64,000 bases of DNA from Aeromicrobium sp. PE09-221 (lineage in GTDB: Bacteria > Actinomycetota > Actinomycetes > Propionibacteriales > Nocardioidaceae), in assembly GCF_002174305.1 (NCBI RefSeq), contig NZ_MIJB01000019.1:62001-126000 (forward strand), given 5' to 3'. Shown in pieces: positions 53,291 through 61,867 of the stretch (positions within the stretch are counted from its first letter, which is position 1; every line of letters begins with the position of its first letter). Position numbers and translations under genes: made by a program. Below the pieces are notes generated by a model, which did no database searches, was not told where the DNA came from, and was given only the letters and a program-made list of their open reading frames with translations.

Positions 53291-53374
53291 CGCCAACGGT
53301 CGGCCGGTAAGCCCTCAACCTCTCGTTCTCGAAGGACCCTCGTAGAGGTACGGCCTCGACGCTATCGGAGATCA

Positions 53375-53425
53375 CGGGTTGACGGCCTACCGCCCCCTGA
53401 GGTCGATGGCCTGCCGCCACCCGGG
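53375..53425 (+). repeat. Two tandem family B-like units
   Basis: GGTTGACGGCCTACCGCC at about 53378-53395 and GGTCGATGGCCTGCCGCC at about 53401-53418 form a direct pair. They share GGTTGA and the ACCGCC end with family B but have a different centre. Confidence 0.45.
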
Positions 53426-53440
53426 CGTTAACGACGCGAC

Positions 53441-53473
53441 GAGGGCCGCTCCCCGGGTAGGGGAGCGGCCCTC
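53441..53473 (-). terminator. Terminator between merR and qcrB
   Basis: 14-bp perfect stem GAGGGCCGCTCCCC / GGGGAGCGGCCCTC with a 5-nt loop, 21 bp past the qcrB stop. It can serve both convergent genes. Confidence 0.8.
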
Positions 53474-53493
53474 GCTCTGTGTCGTGCCAGCGG

Positions 53494-55194
53494 TCAGTGG
53501 ACCCGCGGGACGCCCGTCTCCGAGACGCCCTGGAAGTCCTCGCCCAGGTCGACCGGGTGCTGCCCCGCATCGCGCAGATGCTCCTCGGCGTGCTGCATCT
53601 CCTCGACCGTCGGCTTGTCGAACGCACCGGCGTAGTACCAGCGACGCAGACGCGCACGCAGCTTGGCCTTGCGGCCATTCGGCGCGTCCACACCATTGGC
53701 ATCGACAAGCTCGGGTGCCTCGATCGCCACCGTGGCCGGCTTGGCGCTGGTGAGCGCGTACTGCGCGTCCACCGGCAGGGGAGCGTGCCGCTCGGAGTAC
53801 CCGCCGTCGGGCGAGCGGTCGATGACGCCCGTCTCGAAGCCGTGGGTCAGCACCTCGTGATCCTTGCGCTGCAGGCTGATGCAGATCCGCCGCGTGATGA
53901 TGAACGCGATGATCGGGCCGAGGAAGAACATCACCCGCAGGAAGTACGTGATCGCGTTCAGATCCAAGCCGAAACGCAGCGCGATGACGTCATTGCCGCC
54001 GCCGATCCAGAGCAGGCCGAAGGCCGTCATGCCGGCGACGCCCAGCGCGGTGCGCGTCGGAGCATTGCGCGGACGGTCGAGCAGGTGATGCTCGCGGTCG
54101 TCACCGGTGATCCAGCGTTCGACGAAGGGCCAGGCGCCGAGCAGCGTGAACAGGATGCCCAGGGCACCGAGGCCCGGGATCAGCACGCTCAGTGGCCAGG
54201 TGCTGCCGAAGATGTTGAACTCGAGCGGCGGGAAGATGCGCAGCGCGCCCTCCGCGAAGCCCATGTACCAGTCCGGCTGGGATCCCGCCGTCACCTCGGC
54301 CGGATTGTAGGGGCCGTAGATCCAGATGCCGTTGACCGTGAAGGTCGCCGACAGGAAGGCGATCACGCCGAAGACGATGAAGAAGAAGCCGCCCGCCTTG
54401 GCCGCGTACACCGGGAGCATCGGGTAGCCGACCACGTTCTCGTTGGTGCGTCCGGCGCCAGGGAACTGTGTGTGCTTGTGGTAGACGAGCAGCAGCATGT
54501 GCGCCGCGATCAATCCCAGCAGAAGGGCCGGGATCAACAGGATGTGCGCCATGTAGAGGCGCGGGATGATCTGATCGCCGGGGAACTCGCCGCCGAAGAG
54601 GAAGAACGAGATGTGCGTGCCCACGAGCGGGATCGACTTGATCATGCCGTCGGCGATACGAAGACCCGTGCCCGAGAGCAGGTCATCGGGCAGCGAGTAG
54701 CCGCTGAAGCCGGCCAGGATGCCGAGGGTCAGCAGACCCAGGCCGATGAGCCAGTTGATCTCGCGGGGCTTGCGATACGCGCCGGTGAAGAACACGCGCA
54801 GCATGTGCACCATCATCGCGGCGATGAACAGGTGCGCGGCCCAGTGATGCATCTGCCGCAACAGCAGACCGCCGCGGACATCGAAGCTGATGTCCAGAGC
54901 CGAGGCATAGGCCACCGACATCTCGACGCCGTTGAGCGGACGGTACGAGCCCGTATAGACGGTCTCGGCCATGCTGGGGTCGAACCACAGGGTCAGGAAG
55001 ACACCGGTGATGAGCAGGACGACGAAGGACCAGAGAGCGATCTCGCCGAGCATGAACGACCAGTGCTCGGGGAAGACCTTGCGCAGGTTCTTCTTGCCGA
55101 GGGCGGCCAGACCGAGGCGCTCGTCGAGCCAGCCGACCGGGCCGGCGAGCTTCTTGCCCGTCTTGGTGTCCTCGACGGGGGTATACGTGCTCAT
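53494..55194 (-). CDS. qcrB: Cytochrome bcc complex cytochrome b subunit
   Basis: A 566-residue b-type cytochrome of the menaquinol oxidising bcc complex. Eight core helices. Haem ligands are in RQMHHWAAHLF and LIAAHMLLLVYHKH, and the quinol-site PEWY-like sequence is PDWYMG. A long charged C-terminal tail follows (about 420-566, ending SETGVPRVH), typical of actinobacteria and contacting the aa3 oxidase. AGGTGA precedes ATG 55194. The stop of a small ORF overlaps the start (ATGA). Confidence 0.95.
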   Translation of the reverse strand: MSTYTPVEDTKTGKKLAGPVGWLDERLGLAALGKKNLRKVFPEHWSFMLGEIALWSFVVLLITGVFLTLWFDPSMAETVYTGSYRPLNGVEMSVAYASALDISFDVRGGLLLRQMHHWAAHLFIAAMMVHMLRVFFTGAYRKPREINWLIGLGLLTLGILAGFSGYSLPDDLLSGTGLRIADGMIKSIPLVGTHISFFLFGGEFPGDQIIPRLYMAHILLIPALLLGLIAAHMLLLVYHKHTQFPGAGRTNENVVGYPMLPVYAAKAGGFFFIVFGVIAFLSATFTVNGIWIYGPYNPAEVTAGSQPDWYMGFAEGALRIFPPLEFNIFGSTWPLSVLIPGLGALGILFTLLGAWPFVERWITGDDREHHLLDRPRNAPTRTALGVAGMTAFGLLWIGGGNDVIALRFGLDLNAITYFLRVMFFLGPIIAFIITRRICISLQRKDHEVLTHGFETGVIDRSPDGGYSERHAPLPVDAQYALTSAKPATVAIEAPELVDANGVDAPNGRKAKLRARLRRWYYAGAFDKPTVEEMQHAEEHLRDAGQHPVDLGEDFQGVSETGVPRVH

Positions 55195-55280
55195 GCCGTC
55201 ACCTGCCTGGAAGAACGCGTGATGGTAGGCAGAAGCCGGCATGAGGCCCCGCCGATGATTCGTTCGCTTCGCTCACTCAT
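55191..55280 (-). CDS. Candidate small ORF between qcrA and qcrB (29 aa)
   Basis: The ATG overlaps the qcrA stop (ATGA at 55277-55280) and the TGA overlaps the qcrB start (ATGA at 55191-55194). The N-terminus MSERSERIIGG resembles MNERSERMM of the small ORF before qcrA, and the two DNA segments are homologous. Basic C-terminal half, no membrane helix. It could be a real coupled microprotein or a structured spacer that happens to be open. No similar protein is known to me. Confidence 0.45.
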   Translation of the reverse strand: MSERSERIIGGASCRLLPTITRSSRQVTA

Positions 55281-56347
55281 GCGTTCTCCTCGTCAAGCCG
55301 CTTCTGATCCCGGTCGAGGAAGGAGTACGAGGGGCCGACGATCTCGGGGAAGTCGCTCACCGCGATCAGATAGCCTTCGTCGTCCACCGCCAGTGGGAGC
55401 TGGGGGAGCGGCCGGTATGCCGGGCCGAACACGACCTTGCCGTTGTCGGCGAGGTCGAAGGTCGACTGATGACACGGGCACAGCAGGTGGTGGGTCTGCT
55501 GTTCCCACAGGCTGATCGGGCAGCCGACGTGGGTGCAGATCTTGGAATAGCACAGGATGCCGTCGATGCCCCAGTTCTCGCGGCCCTCGGCGGGCGTGAT
55601 GTCCTCCGGGCGCATCCGCACCAGGATGACCGCGGCTTTGGCCTTGGCATTGAGGACATCGTGGCCGTGCATGACGGCGTGACCTTCGTCATCGGTCTCG
55701 TAGAAGATCGCGGGCTGGCCGTTGACCAGCTGTCCGACCTCGATATCGGCGGGACGCAGCGGCTGCCCCGAGACATCGTTGACGACCCGCATGCCGGGCT
55801 CCCACACCGTGTGCGCGAGCGTGTCGCCGGGCAGCGGACCCATATCGCGCAGCATGACGATCGCCGGGAGGCCCATGGCGCCGAGGGCACCGAGCAGGCT
55901 ATTGCGGATCAGCGGTCGGCGCCCGATGCCGGACTCCTCGATGCCGTCGTTGACGGCCGCCATGGTCGCCGTGCGGTCCTCGACCGAGGAGGCCGCCGGG
56001 TGACGCATCTCGATCATCTCGTGGTCGCCCATGAGCTTCTTGGCCCACTGGATGATGCCGACGCCGATGAGCAGCAGGGCACCGGCGAGGGTGATGCCGA
56101 GCGTGAAGTTGAGGGCCGACCAATTGGTGCCCGGAATGACGATCAGCTGGTCCTTGCCGATCGTGAAGTAGGCGACGCAGAAGCCGATCAGCAGCAGTGT
56201 GGCCACGCCGAACATGCCGGCGATCTGACGCTCCGTGCGCTTCTCCTGTGCCGGATCGACGTCCTGCGGACGGTACTGGTGCGCCGGCAGGCCGGGGTCG
56301 GCGATCGGGTCGCTGACAGGGGTGCGCTGTTCGATGTCGCTGCTCAT
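55277..56347 (-). CDS. qcrA: Rieske iron-sulfur subunit of the bcc complex
   Basis: A 356-residue actinobacterial Rieske protein with three N-terminal membrane helices (about 45-65, 75-98 and 150-170) and a C-terminal 2Fe-2S domain. The cluster motifs are CTHVGCPISLWEQ and CPCHQSTFDL, and the ending PAYRPLPQLPLAVDDEGYLIAV is typical. It moves electrons from quinol to the c-type haems of QcrC. Both ends are joined to neighbouring small ORFs by ATGA overlaps. Confidence 0.95.
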   Translation of the reverse strand: MSSDIEQRTPVSDPIADPGLPAHQYRPQDVDPAQEKRTERQIAGMFGVATLLLIGFCVAYFTIGKDQLIVIPGTNWSALNFTLGITLAGALLLIGVGIIQWAKKLMGDHEMIEMRHPAASSVEDRTATMAAVNDGIEESGIGRRPLIRNSLLGALGAMGLPAIVMLRDMGPLPGDTLAHTVWEPGMRVVNDVSGQPLRPADIEVGQLVNGQPAIFYETDDEGHAVMHGHDVLNAKAKAAVILVRMRPEDITPAEGRENWGIDGILCYSKICTHVGCPISLWEQQTHHLLCPCHQSTFDLADNGKVVFGPAYRPLPQLPLAVDDEGYLIAVSDFPEIVGPSYSFLDRDQKRLDEENA

Positions 56348-56427
56348 GCCGCCACCGCCGAGGAGAAGACAGGGTATGCCGGTGTCGGCATGAGGTGCCT
56401 CATCATTCTCTCGCTTCGCTCGTTCAT
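56344..56427 (-). CDS. Candidate small ORF between qcrC and qcrA (27 aa)
   Basis: Starts at an ATGA shared with the qcrC stop (56424-56427) and stops at an ATGA shared with the qcrA start (56344-56347). Begins MNERSERMMRHLMP; its DNA aligns with the qcrA/qcrB spacer (shared GAGCGAAGCGA, CCTCATGCCG and GGCATGA blocks). It also contains a short hairpin ATGCCG-ACAC-CGGCAT. Coding status unproven. Confidence 0.5.
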   Translation of the reverse strand: MNERSERMMRHLMPTPAYPVFSSAVAA

Positions 56428-57278
56428 GCCTTCTTCTTCTTCGTTCTCGTGCCGTGCCAGCCGATCCAGGTGGCGAATCCGACCAGGCCGCCGATGCCGA
56501 TGACCCATACGAACAGGCCGTCGCTGACCGGTCCGAAGTTGCCGCCGCTGAATCCGCCGTAGTCGGGCTCGGTGCTCATGGCCCGGACATAGCCGATGAC
56601 CGCGAGCTTCTCCTCGGGCGTGATGACATCATCGGAGAAGACCGGCATCTGCTGGGGACCGGTCTGCATGGCCTCGTAGATGTGCTTGGCCTCGACACCG
56701 TGCAGGCTGGGCGCGTAGCGGCCGTTCGGCAGCGCGCCACCGGCGCCGACGGAGTTGTGGCAGGCCGTGCAGTTGGTGCGGAAGAACTCGCCGCCCCGCG
56801 CGATCTCCTCATCGGAGAGGCTCTCGTAGTCCAGGTAGCGCTCGTCGGGGATCTGCGGCCCGGGAGCCAGCGACGCGATGTATGCGGCGACCTGCGAGAT
56901 CTCCTCCTCGGAGTACTCGATCTTCTTGCGGGGAGCCTGTGGCGCGGTCTGGGCCATCGGCATCCGGCCGGTACCCATCTGGAAGTCCACCGAGGCAGCG
57001 CCGACGCCGATCAACGAGGGTCCATAGTTGCCCGGCTGGTCATCGGTACCCTCGGTCACGATGCCCTGCGCGTTGACGCCGTGGCAGCTCGCGCAACCGA
57101 CCAGGAAGAGCTGACGCCCCGCCTCGATGTCGTCGATCGACGTCGTCTCGGCCGTCGCCGCCTTGGGGGCCACCGCGGCGTACAGGCCACCTGTGATGAG
57201 CAGGCCCACCGCGAGAACTAACAGGCCCGCCAGCGGGTGGCGGCGTCTGGTCGACAATGTGCGCACCGAGAACCTCAT
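56424..57278 (-). CDS. qcrC: Dihaem cytochrome cc subunit of the bcc complex
   Basis: A 284-residue membrane-anchored dihaem cytochrome. An N-terminal helix (about 15-37) and a C-terminal helix (about 255-275) anchor two cytochrome c domains, each with a CxxCH haem site: CASCHG near 62 and CTACHN near 172. It replaces a separate cytochrome c and feeds electrons straight to CtaC. The basic tail KKKK lies inside the cell. GAGGA just before ATG 57278. Confidence 0.94.
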   Translation of the reverse strand: MRFSVRTLSTRRRHPLAGLLVLAVGLLITGGLYAAVAPKAATAETTSIDDIEAGRQLFLVGCASCHGVNAQGIVTEGTDDQPGNYGPSLIGVGAASVDFQMGTGRMPMAQTAPQAPRKKIEYSEEEISQVAAYIASLAPGPQIPDERYLDYESLSDEEIARGGEFFRTNCTACHNSVGAGGALPNGRYAPSLHGVEAKHIYEAMQTGPQQMPVFSDDVITPEEKLAVIGYVRAMSTEPDYGGFSGGNFGPVSDGLFVWVIGIGGLVGFATWIGWHGTRTKKKKA

Positions 57279-57343
57279 TCCTCAACGATTTTCGTCAGCG
57301 TATCGGTGATAACGCGGGGATGTGACGGTTAGGTGAGCCTTGC

Positions 57344-57982
57344 TCACTGGATCAGGTAGATGGCCGCGAACAGCGCGACCCAGACGACATCGACGAAGTG
57401 CCAGTAGTACGAGACGACGACCGCCGAGACGGCCTGTTCGTGCGTGAACTTGCGGGCCGCATAGGTGCGCCCGATGACCAGCAGGAAGGCCAGCAGACCA
57501 CCGATGACGTGGATGCCGTGGAAGCCGGTCGCCAGGTAGAAGAGGCTGCCGTAGGCCGAACTCTGGATGGTCAGGCCGTGCTCGACCAGCTCGGCGTACT
57601 CGAAGGCCTGGCCTCCGATGAAGATGGCGCCCATGATGTAGCTGAGGATGAACCACTCGCGCATGCCCCACTGGCCGATCTGCAGCAGTGAGCCCTCGCG
57701 TCCGGCGCGGCCGCGGACAGCGGCGAAGACACCGAACTGGCAGGTGAACGACGACAACACCAGGATCGTGGTGTTGGCGGTCGCGAACGGCAGATTGAGG
57801 AGCGCGGTCTCCTGCGCCCACAGCTCCGGAGCCGCGCTACGTACCGTGAAGTACGCAGCGAACAGCGCCGCGAAGAACATCAGCTCGCTGGAGAGCCAGA
57901 CGATCGTTCCGACCGTCACATACGACGGCCGTCCTTCGACGCCGTGGAGCCGGGACGCGGGGATCGCAGAAGTAGTCGCCAC
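57344..57982 (-). CDS. ctaE: Cytochrome c oxidase subunit III
   Basis: A 212-residue subunit III with five membrane helices (actinobacterial short form). [64 protein letters not shown] and [22 protein letters not shown] are the conserved blocks. First gene of the ctaE-qcrC-A-B operon. GTG 57982 follows CATAAT by 6 nt, consistent with leaderless translation; a longer frame lacks similarity. Confidence 0.94.
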   Translation of the reverse strand: MATTSAIPASRLHGVEGRPSYVTVGTIVWLSSELMFFAALFAAYFTVRSAAPELWAQETALLNLPFATANTTILVLSSFTCQFGVFAAVRGRAGREGSLLQIGQWGMREWFILSYIMGAIFIGGQAFEYAELVEHGLTIQSSAYGSLFYLATGFHGIHVIGGLLAFLLVIGRTYAARKFTHEQAVSAVVVSYYWHFVDVVWVALFAAIYLIQ

Positions 57983-57988
57983 ACCCTC

Positions 57989-58000
57989 ATTATGTACGAT
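57989..58000. promoter_or_regulatory. Abutting divergent leaderless promoters, ctaE / receiver gene
   Basis: Minus strand CATAAT (57989-57994) is 6 nt before the ctaE GTG at 57982. Plus strand TACGAT (57995-58000) is 6 nt before the GTG at 58007. The two -10 hexamers touch and the start codons are 24 bp apart. Confidence 0.6.
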
Positions 58001-58006
58001 TCGATT

Positions 58007-58414
58007 GTGACCGGTCACGACACCCTGCGGGTCCTTCTGTACAGCGATGATCGCGACGTTCGGATGGCGGTCAAAACCGCCATCGGGGAGCGTCCGCACC
58101 CCGATCTCCCGGCCGTCGAATTCGTCGAGGTCGCCACCGAGCCGGTGGTGCACCGACGGCTCGACGAAGGGGGCATCGACCTCGTCATCCTCGACGGCGA
58201 GTCGGTCCCCGCGGGCGGCATGGGCATCGCCCGGCAGATCAAGGACGAGATCTTCCACGCGCCTCCGGTGATCGTCATCACCGCCCGCGAACAGGACGCC
58301 TGGTTGGCGACGTGGTCGCGGGCGGAGGCGGCCGTACCGCAGCCGATCGATCCGCTGCGCATGGCCGACGTGTTCTGCGAGGTCGCCCGCGGCCTCGCCA
58401 CCGCTCCGCGATGA
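58007..58414 (+). CDS. Receiver-like protein (CheY fold), no output domain
   Basis: A 135-residue single-domain response-regulator-like protein. [16 protein letters not shown] supplies the acidic pair D14/D15, LVILDGES the phospho-acceptor-type D63, and [10 protein letters not shown] the Thr. The normally invariant lysine before the late proline is absent (PQPID where KP is usual), so phosphotransfer may be lost or altered. Divergent from ctaE with overlapping promoters; its stop overlaps the trpD start. Role unknown. Confidence 0.75.
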   Translation: MTGHDTLRVLLYSDDRDVRMAVKTAIGERPHPDLPAVEFVEVATEPVVHRRLDEGGIDLVILDGESVPAGGMGIARQIKDEIFHAPPVIVITAREQDAWLATWSRAEAAVPQPIDPLRMADVFCEVARGLATAPR

Positions 58415-59451
58415 GCCACACCTGGCCGCGGGTCCTGGCATCGCTCGTCGCCGGCACCGATCTGGACGCCGACACCGCGCAGTGGGCGATGGGACAGATC
58501 CTGTCCGGTGAGGCGTCCGCCGCTCAGATCGCCGGCTTCGCGGTCGCGCTGCGTCAGAAGCAGGAGACGCTGCCGGAGGTCGAGGGCCTCGTGGCGGCGA
58601 TGTACGCCGAAGCCACCACTCTGCGGATCGACGATCGAGTCGTCGACATCGTCGGCACCGGGGGCGACATGGCCAAGACGGTCAACATCTCCTCGATGTC
58701 GGCGGTCACCATCGCCGGTGCCGGTGTCGGCGTCGTCAAGCACGGCAATCGTGCCGCGTCGAGTCAGTCGGGGACGGCGGACGTGTTCGAGCGGCTGGGC
58801 ATCCGTCTGGACGTTCCCGCGGAGCGGATCGCCGATGTCTACGCCGAGGCCGGCATCACCTTCTGCTTCGCCCCGGTGTTCCATCCGGCGCTGCGGTTCG
58901 CGGGTCCGGTGCGCCGGGAGATCGGGATCCCGACGATCTTCAACTTTCTCGGGCCGCTGACCAACCCGGCCCGCCCGGCCGCATCGGCGATCGGCTGCGC
59001 CGACGCGCGCATGGCTCCCCTGATGGCCGGCGTGCTGGCGAGCCGGGGCTCCGAGGCCTTCGTCTTCCGCGGTGATGACGGTCTTGACGAGATCACGGTA
59101 TCCACCACCACGCGCGTGTGGCTGCCGGGACCCGATGGGGCGATCGTGGCCGAGACCTTCGATCCCCGCGATCTCGGCTTCACGCTGGCGGCCCCCGACG
59201 CGCTGCGCGGCGGCGATCCGGGCTTCAATGCCGATGTCTTCGCCCGTGTCATCGATGGCGAGACCGGGCCGGTGCGCGATGCGGTGCTGCTCAACGCGGG
59301 TGCGGGGATCGCCGCGCACGCCGCGGCGCCCGGCACTTTCACCGAGCGGCTCACCGACGGTGTTCGACGCGCCGCCGAGTCGATCGACTCCGGTGCCGCG
59401 CGTGCCACGCTGGATCGTTGGAGTCGGGTCACCCAGCGTCTCGCCGGCTGA
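58411..59451 (+). CDS. trpD: Anthranilate phosphoribosyltransferase
   Basis: A 346-residue enzyme of tryptophan synthesis that joins anthranilate and [32 protein letters not shown] contains the PRPP/Mg site [26 protein letters not shown] and [13 protein letters not shown] are the other hallmark blocks. ATG 58411 overlaps the receiver gene stop (ATGA). Other trp genes are not in the window, as in mycobacteria, where trpD (Rv2192c) is also alone beside ctaE. Confidence 0.95.
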   Translation: MSHTWPRVLASLVAGTDLDADTAQWAMGQILSGEASAAQIAGFAVALRQKQETLPEVEGLVAAMYAEATTLRIDDRVVDIVGTGGDMAKTVNISSMSAVTIAGAGVGVVKHGNRAASSQSGTADVFERLGIRLDVPAERIADVYAEAGITFCFAPVFHPALRFAGPVRREIGIPTIFNFLGPLTNPARPAASAIGCADARMAPLMAGVLASRGSEAFVFRGDDGLDEITVSTTTRVWLPGPDGAIVAETFDPRDLGFTLAAPDALRGGDPGFNADVFARVIDGETGPVRDAVLLNAGAGIAAHAAAPGTFTERLTDGVRRAAESIDSGAARATLDRWSRVTQRLAG

Positions 59452-59494
59452 TCTTCTCCGGCCCTCTGGAATCGGGGTCCGCGCCGGGTGGGTG

Positions 59495-59773
59495 TTAGTC
59501 GAGGCCGATGGAGAAGGCGTCCTCGAGATCGTGCCGGCTGAACGCACGGTAGGCGATCTGGGTCTGGGTGCTGAGCACGCCGGGCACCTTGTTGATGCGG
59601 TCGGGGACGACACGGGCGATCTCGTCGTGGGAGCGCACCCGCACCATCGCGATGAGATCCAGCTCGCCGGTCACGGAGTAGACCTCGCTCACCCCGGAGA
59701 TCTCAGCGATCTGCTGGGCGATCTCGGAGATCTGCGAGACCTCGGCCTCGATGAAGACAATCGCGGTGATCAC
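59495..59773 (-). CDS. Stand-alone Lrp/AsnC ligand-binding (RAM) domain
   Basis: A 92-residue protein that is only the C-terminal alpha-beta sandwich of Lrp/AsnC regulators (ITAIVFIEAEVSQISEIAQQIAEISGVSEVYSVTGELDLIAMVRV, then IARVVPDRINKVPGVLSTQTQIAYRAFSR). No DNA-binding helix-turn-helix. Single RAM proteins bind amino acids or modify other regulators. Its start overlaps the end of the nuclease gene upstream (4 nt). Confidence 0.85.
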   Translation of the reverse strand: MITAIVFIEAEVSQISEIAQQIAEISGVSEVYSVTGELDLIAMVRVRSHDEIARVVPDRINKVPGVLSTQTQIAYRAFSRHDLEDAFSIGLD

Positions 59774-61446
59774 ACAGTGAGCATAGATCGATCGACCTCA
59801 TAGCGGTCGAGGTGACGTGCCGTGCTCCAACGCGGAGACGCCCAGGTCCCCTCGATGAGCCGCACCCCGGGCTGCTCGAGCCAGCGGAGCACCGCCTCGG
59901 ACTCCTCGATGAGGGCCGATGGCGCCGGCCCCGTGGGGGCGGCGACCGATTCGGCGGTGGCCACGAGAGCCTCGATCCACGGCCAGGTCGCCGCGCCCCG
60001 GGGGAGGACTCCCGCAGCCGCCAATCGGCCATGACGGACGACATGCACCTCCCAGCCGTCGGTGCGGGGGGCCGCCGCGATCAGCTGGGGGATGCCGGCG
60101 ACTCCCGCGAGCCGCTGGGCTCGCCTGCTCCCGCGCAGGAAGGCCGTGAGCCGATCGCGCCAGACTCCGGCCTGCTCGTATCGCTCGCGCTCAGCCTGCT
60201 CGCGCATCTTGGCATCGATCCGCTCGACGACAACGGCATGCTGATCGCCACGCAGGGCGTCTCGCAGCCGCTCCACCTCCCCGGCGTACTCCGCTGCGCC
60301 GACCGAACCGTCGCAGGGAGAGAGGCAGCGACCGATGTCGGCGAGGGCGCACGGTGACCGGCGCGGCTCTTTGCCGAATCGCGTGGCGCACTGGCGTACG
60401 CGGAAGGTCTCGTGCAAGGCGGCGACGGCCGCCTCGGCGGCGGCCCGGCGGAAGGGCCCGATGTAATCGGCATCATCGCTGACCCGGGTCACGATCGACA
60501 GCCGCGGCCAGGGCTCGCGGGTGAGCTTGATCCAGGATTGCCGCTCAGGGAATTTGGAGCGCTTGTTGTAGGGCGGGCGATGCGCGTCGATGAGCCGCAG
60601 CTCCCGGACAGCCGCCTCGAGCGCGGTGCTGCACGACACCGTGTCGACGCGCTCGGCGATCGCGAGCATCTCGCCCATGCGTGAGCGGGTCTCAGAACGG
60701 GTGAAATAGGTTCGCACCCGCTTGCGCAGGGATCGTGAGGTGCCGACATAGAGGACGCGGTCGTCGCGATCGCGGAAGAGGTAGACGCCGGGGCCGTCGG
60801 GCAGTCCGTCGGCGAGGTGGCGCCGTCGACGCTGTGCCGGGGCGACGGCGGCGGTGAGATCGCGGACCTCCTCGAGCGTGTCCACGCCGAGCGAGCCGAG
60901 CCTCTCGAACAGCGTGTGCAGGACGTCGACGGTGGCCCGTGCGTCGGTGAGCGCACGGTGATCGGGCACGACATCGGAGAAGCGCGCCGCGAGGGTGGCG
61001 AGTTTGACATTGGGGACCTCGTCGCGCAGGAGTGCGCGTCGAGCGATCACCGCGGTATCCAGGACCTCGAAGCGGGGCCAGGGTAGCTCGAGCTGGGCGG
61101 CCGCGTGCTTGAGGAAGCCCGTGTCGAAGGGAGCGTTGTGGGCGACGAGCACACAGCCCTGTGCGAACTCCAGGAAGCTCGGCAGGACCTCGGCGATGCG
61201 TGGCGCGTCGATGACCATCTGATCGGTGATGCCGGTGAGCACCGTGATGAACGCCGGGATCGACTCATCGGGGTTGACGAGGGTCTGGAACTCTCCGAGA
61301 ACCTCACCGCCGCGGACCTTGACCGCGCCGACCTCGGTGATCTTCGCGCCCTTGGCGGGGGAGCCGCCGGTGGTCTCCAGGTCGACGACACAGAAGGTGA
61401 CGTCGTGCAAGGGACGGCCGAGGTCCTCGAAGCTTGGTTGGAACAC
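59770..61446 (-). CDS. DEDDh exonuclease fused to a UvrC-like GIY-YIG nuclease (Rv2191-like)
   Basis: About 558 residues. The first ~170 are a DnaQ-type 3'-5' exonuclease (VTFCVVDLETTGGSPAKGAKITEVGAVKVRGG with DxE, VAHNAPFDTGFLKHAA, HRALTDARATVDVLHTLF). After a linker the GIY-YIG domain of UvrC/Cho follows (GPGVYLFRDRDDRVLYVGTSRSLRKRVRTYF near 222-252) and a UvrC-like middle part with CALADIGRCLSPCDG. There is no UvrC RNaseH or HhH domain. Probable DNA repair. GTG 61446 is preferred because TAGGGT stands 7 nt before it; a TTG at 61476 would add 10 residues. Confidence 0.88.
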   Translation of the reverse strand: MFQPSFEDLGRPLHDVTFCVVDLETTGGSPAKGAKITEVGAVKVRGGEVLGEFQTLVNPDESIPAFITVLTGITDQMVIDAPRIAEVLPSFLEFAQGCVLVAHNAPFDTGFLKHAAAQLELPWPRFEVLDTAVIARRALLRDEVPNVKLATLAARFSDVVPDHRALTDARATVDVLHTLFERLGSLGVDTLEEVRDLTAAVAPAQRRRRHLADGLPDGPGVYLFRDRDDRVLYVGTSRSLRKRVRTYFTRSETRSRMGEMLAIAERVDTVSCSTALEAAVRELRLIDAHRPPYNKRSKFPERQSWIKLTREPWPRLSIVTRVSDDADYIGPFRRAAAEAAVAALHETFRVRQCATRFGKEPRRSPCALADIGRCLSPCDGSVGAAEYAGEVERLRDALRGDQHAVVVERIDAKMREQAERERYEQAGVWRDRLTAFLRGSRRAQRLAGVAGIPQLIAAAPRTDGWEVHVVRHGRLAAAGVLPRGAATWPWIEALVATAESVAAPTGPAPSALIEESEAVLRWLEQPGVRLIEGTWASPRWSTARHLDRYEVDRSMLTV

Positions 61447-61453
61447 GCGGATC

Positions 61454-61459
61454 ACCCTA
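61454..61459 (-). promoter_or_regulatory. -10 element, leaderless promoter of the DEDDh/GIY-YIG gene
   Basis: Minus strand TAGGGT, 7 nt, then GTG 61446. Confidence 0.45.
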
Positions 61460-61543
61460 GGGTCGGCCACCGTCAATTCCGCGTGGGCCGCGGGAGGGCC
61501 ACCTCCTGCGACACGCCGGACCGAAAGTGTCAGTGGGTCTGCT

Positions 61544-61549
61544 TAGTGT
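61544..61549 (+). promoter_or_regulatory. -10 element, leaderless promoter of the Cys-rich small gene
   Basis: TAGTGT, 7 nt, then ATG 61557. Confidence 0.45.
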
Positions 61550-61556
61550 CGGGCAC

Positions 61557-61817
61557 ATGAAGGACATGAGCTTTGCCACACCGCTTCCTGGGCCAGGTGC
61601 GGACCCGCTCGTCGTGGACTGCGACAGCTGCGTCGTGCGCAGCCCCGGGGCCTGCGGCGATTGCGTCGTCAGCGTCTTGCTGGGTCCGCCACAGGATGTC
61701 GTCGCCCTCGATGACGCCGAGCGTTCCGCCCTCGGCGCCCTCGCCGATTCCGGACTCGTCCCCCCACTTCGGCTGATGACCCTCGATGATCCGCCGACGC
61801 ACCGCGACGCGAGTTGA
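61557..61817 (+). CDS. Small protein with two CxxC-like pairs
   Basis: An 86-residue protein with VDCDSCVVRSPGACGDCVVSVLLG at about 20-43. The four cysteines in C-x2-C-x8-C-x2-C spacing suggest a zinc or Fe-S site. The second half is DDAERSALGALADSGLVPPLRL. I recognise the same pattern beside RipC-type genes in related genomes, but no function is known. It precedes the riboswitch-controlled peptidase gene on the same strand. Confidence 0.7.
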   Translation: MKDMSFATPLPGPGADPLVVDCDSCVVRSPGACGDCVVSVLLGPPQDVVALDDAERSALGALADSGLVPPLRLMTLDDPPTHRDAS

Positions 61818-61836
61818 ATCAGCCCCGCTCGTTGCC

Positions 61837-61842
61837 TAGAGT
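61837..61842 (+). promoter_or_regulatory. -10 element upstream of the c-di-AMP riboswitch
   Basis: TAGAGT about 25 bp before the conserved riboswitch core; it would start the long leader of the peptidase mRNA. Confidence 0.45.
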
Positions 61843-61867
61843 GAGGCCTTGTGTCATCGATGAACTC

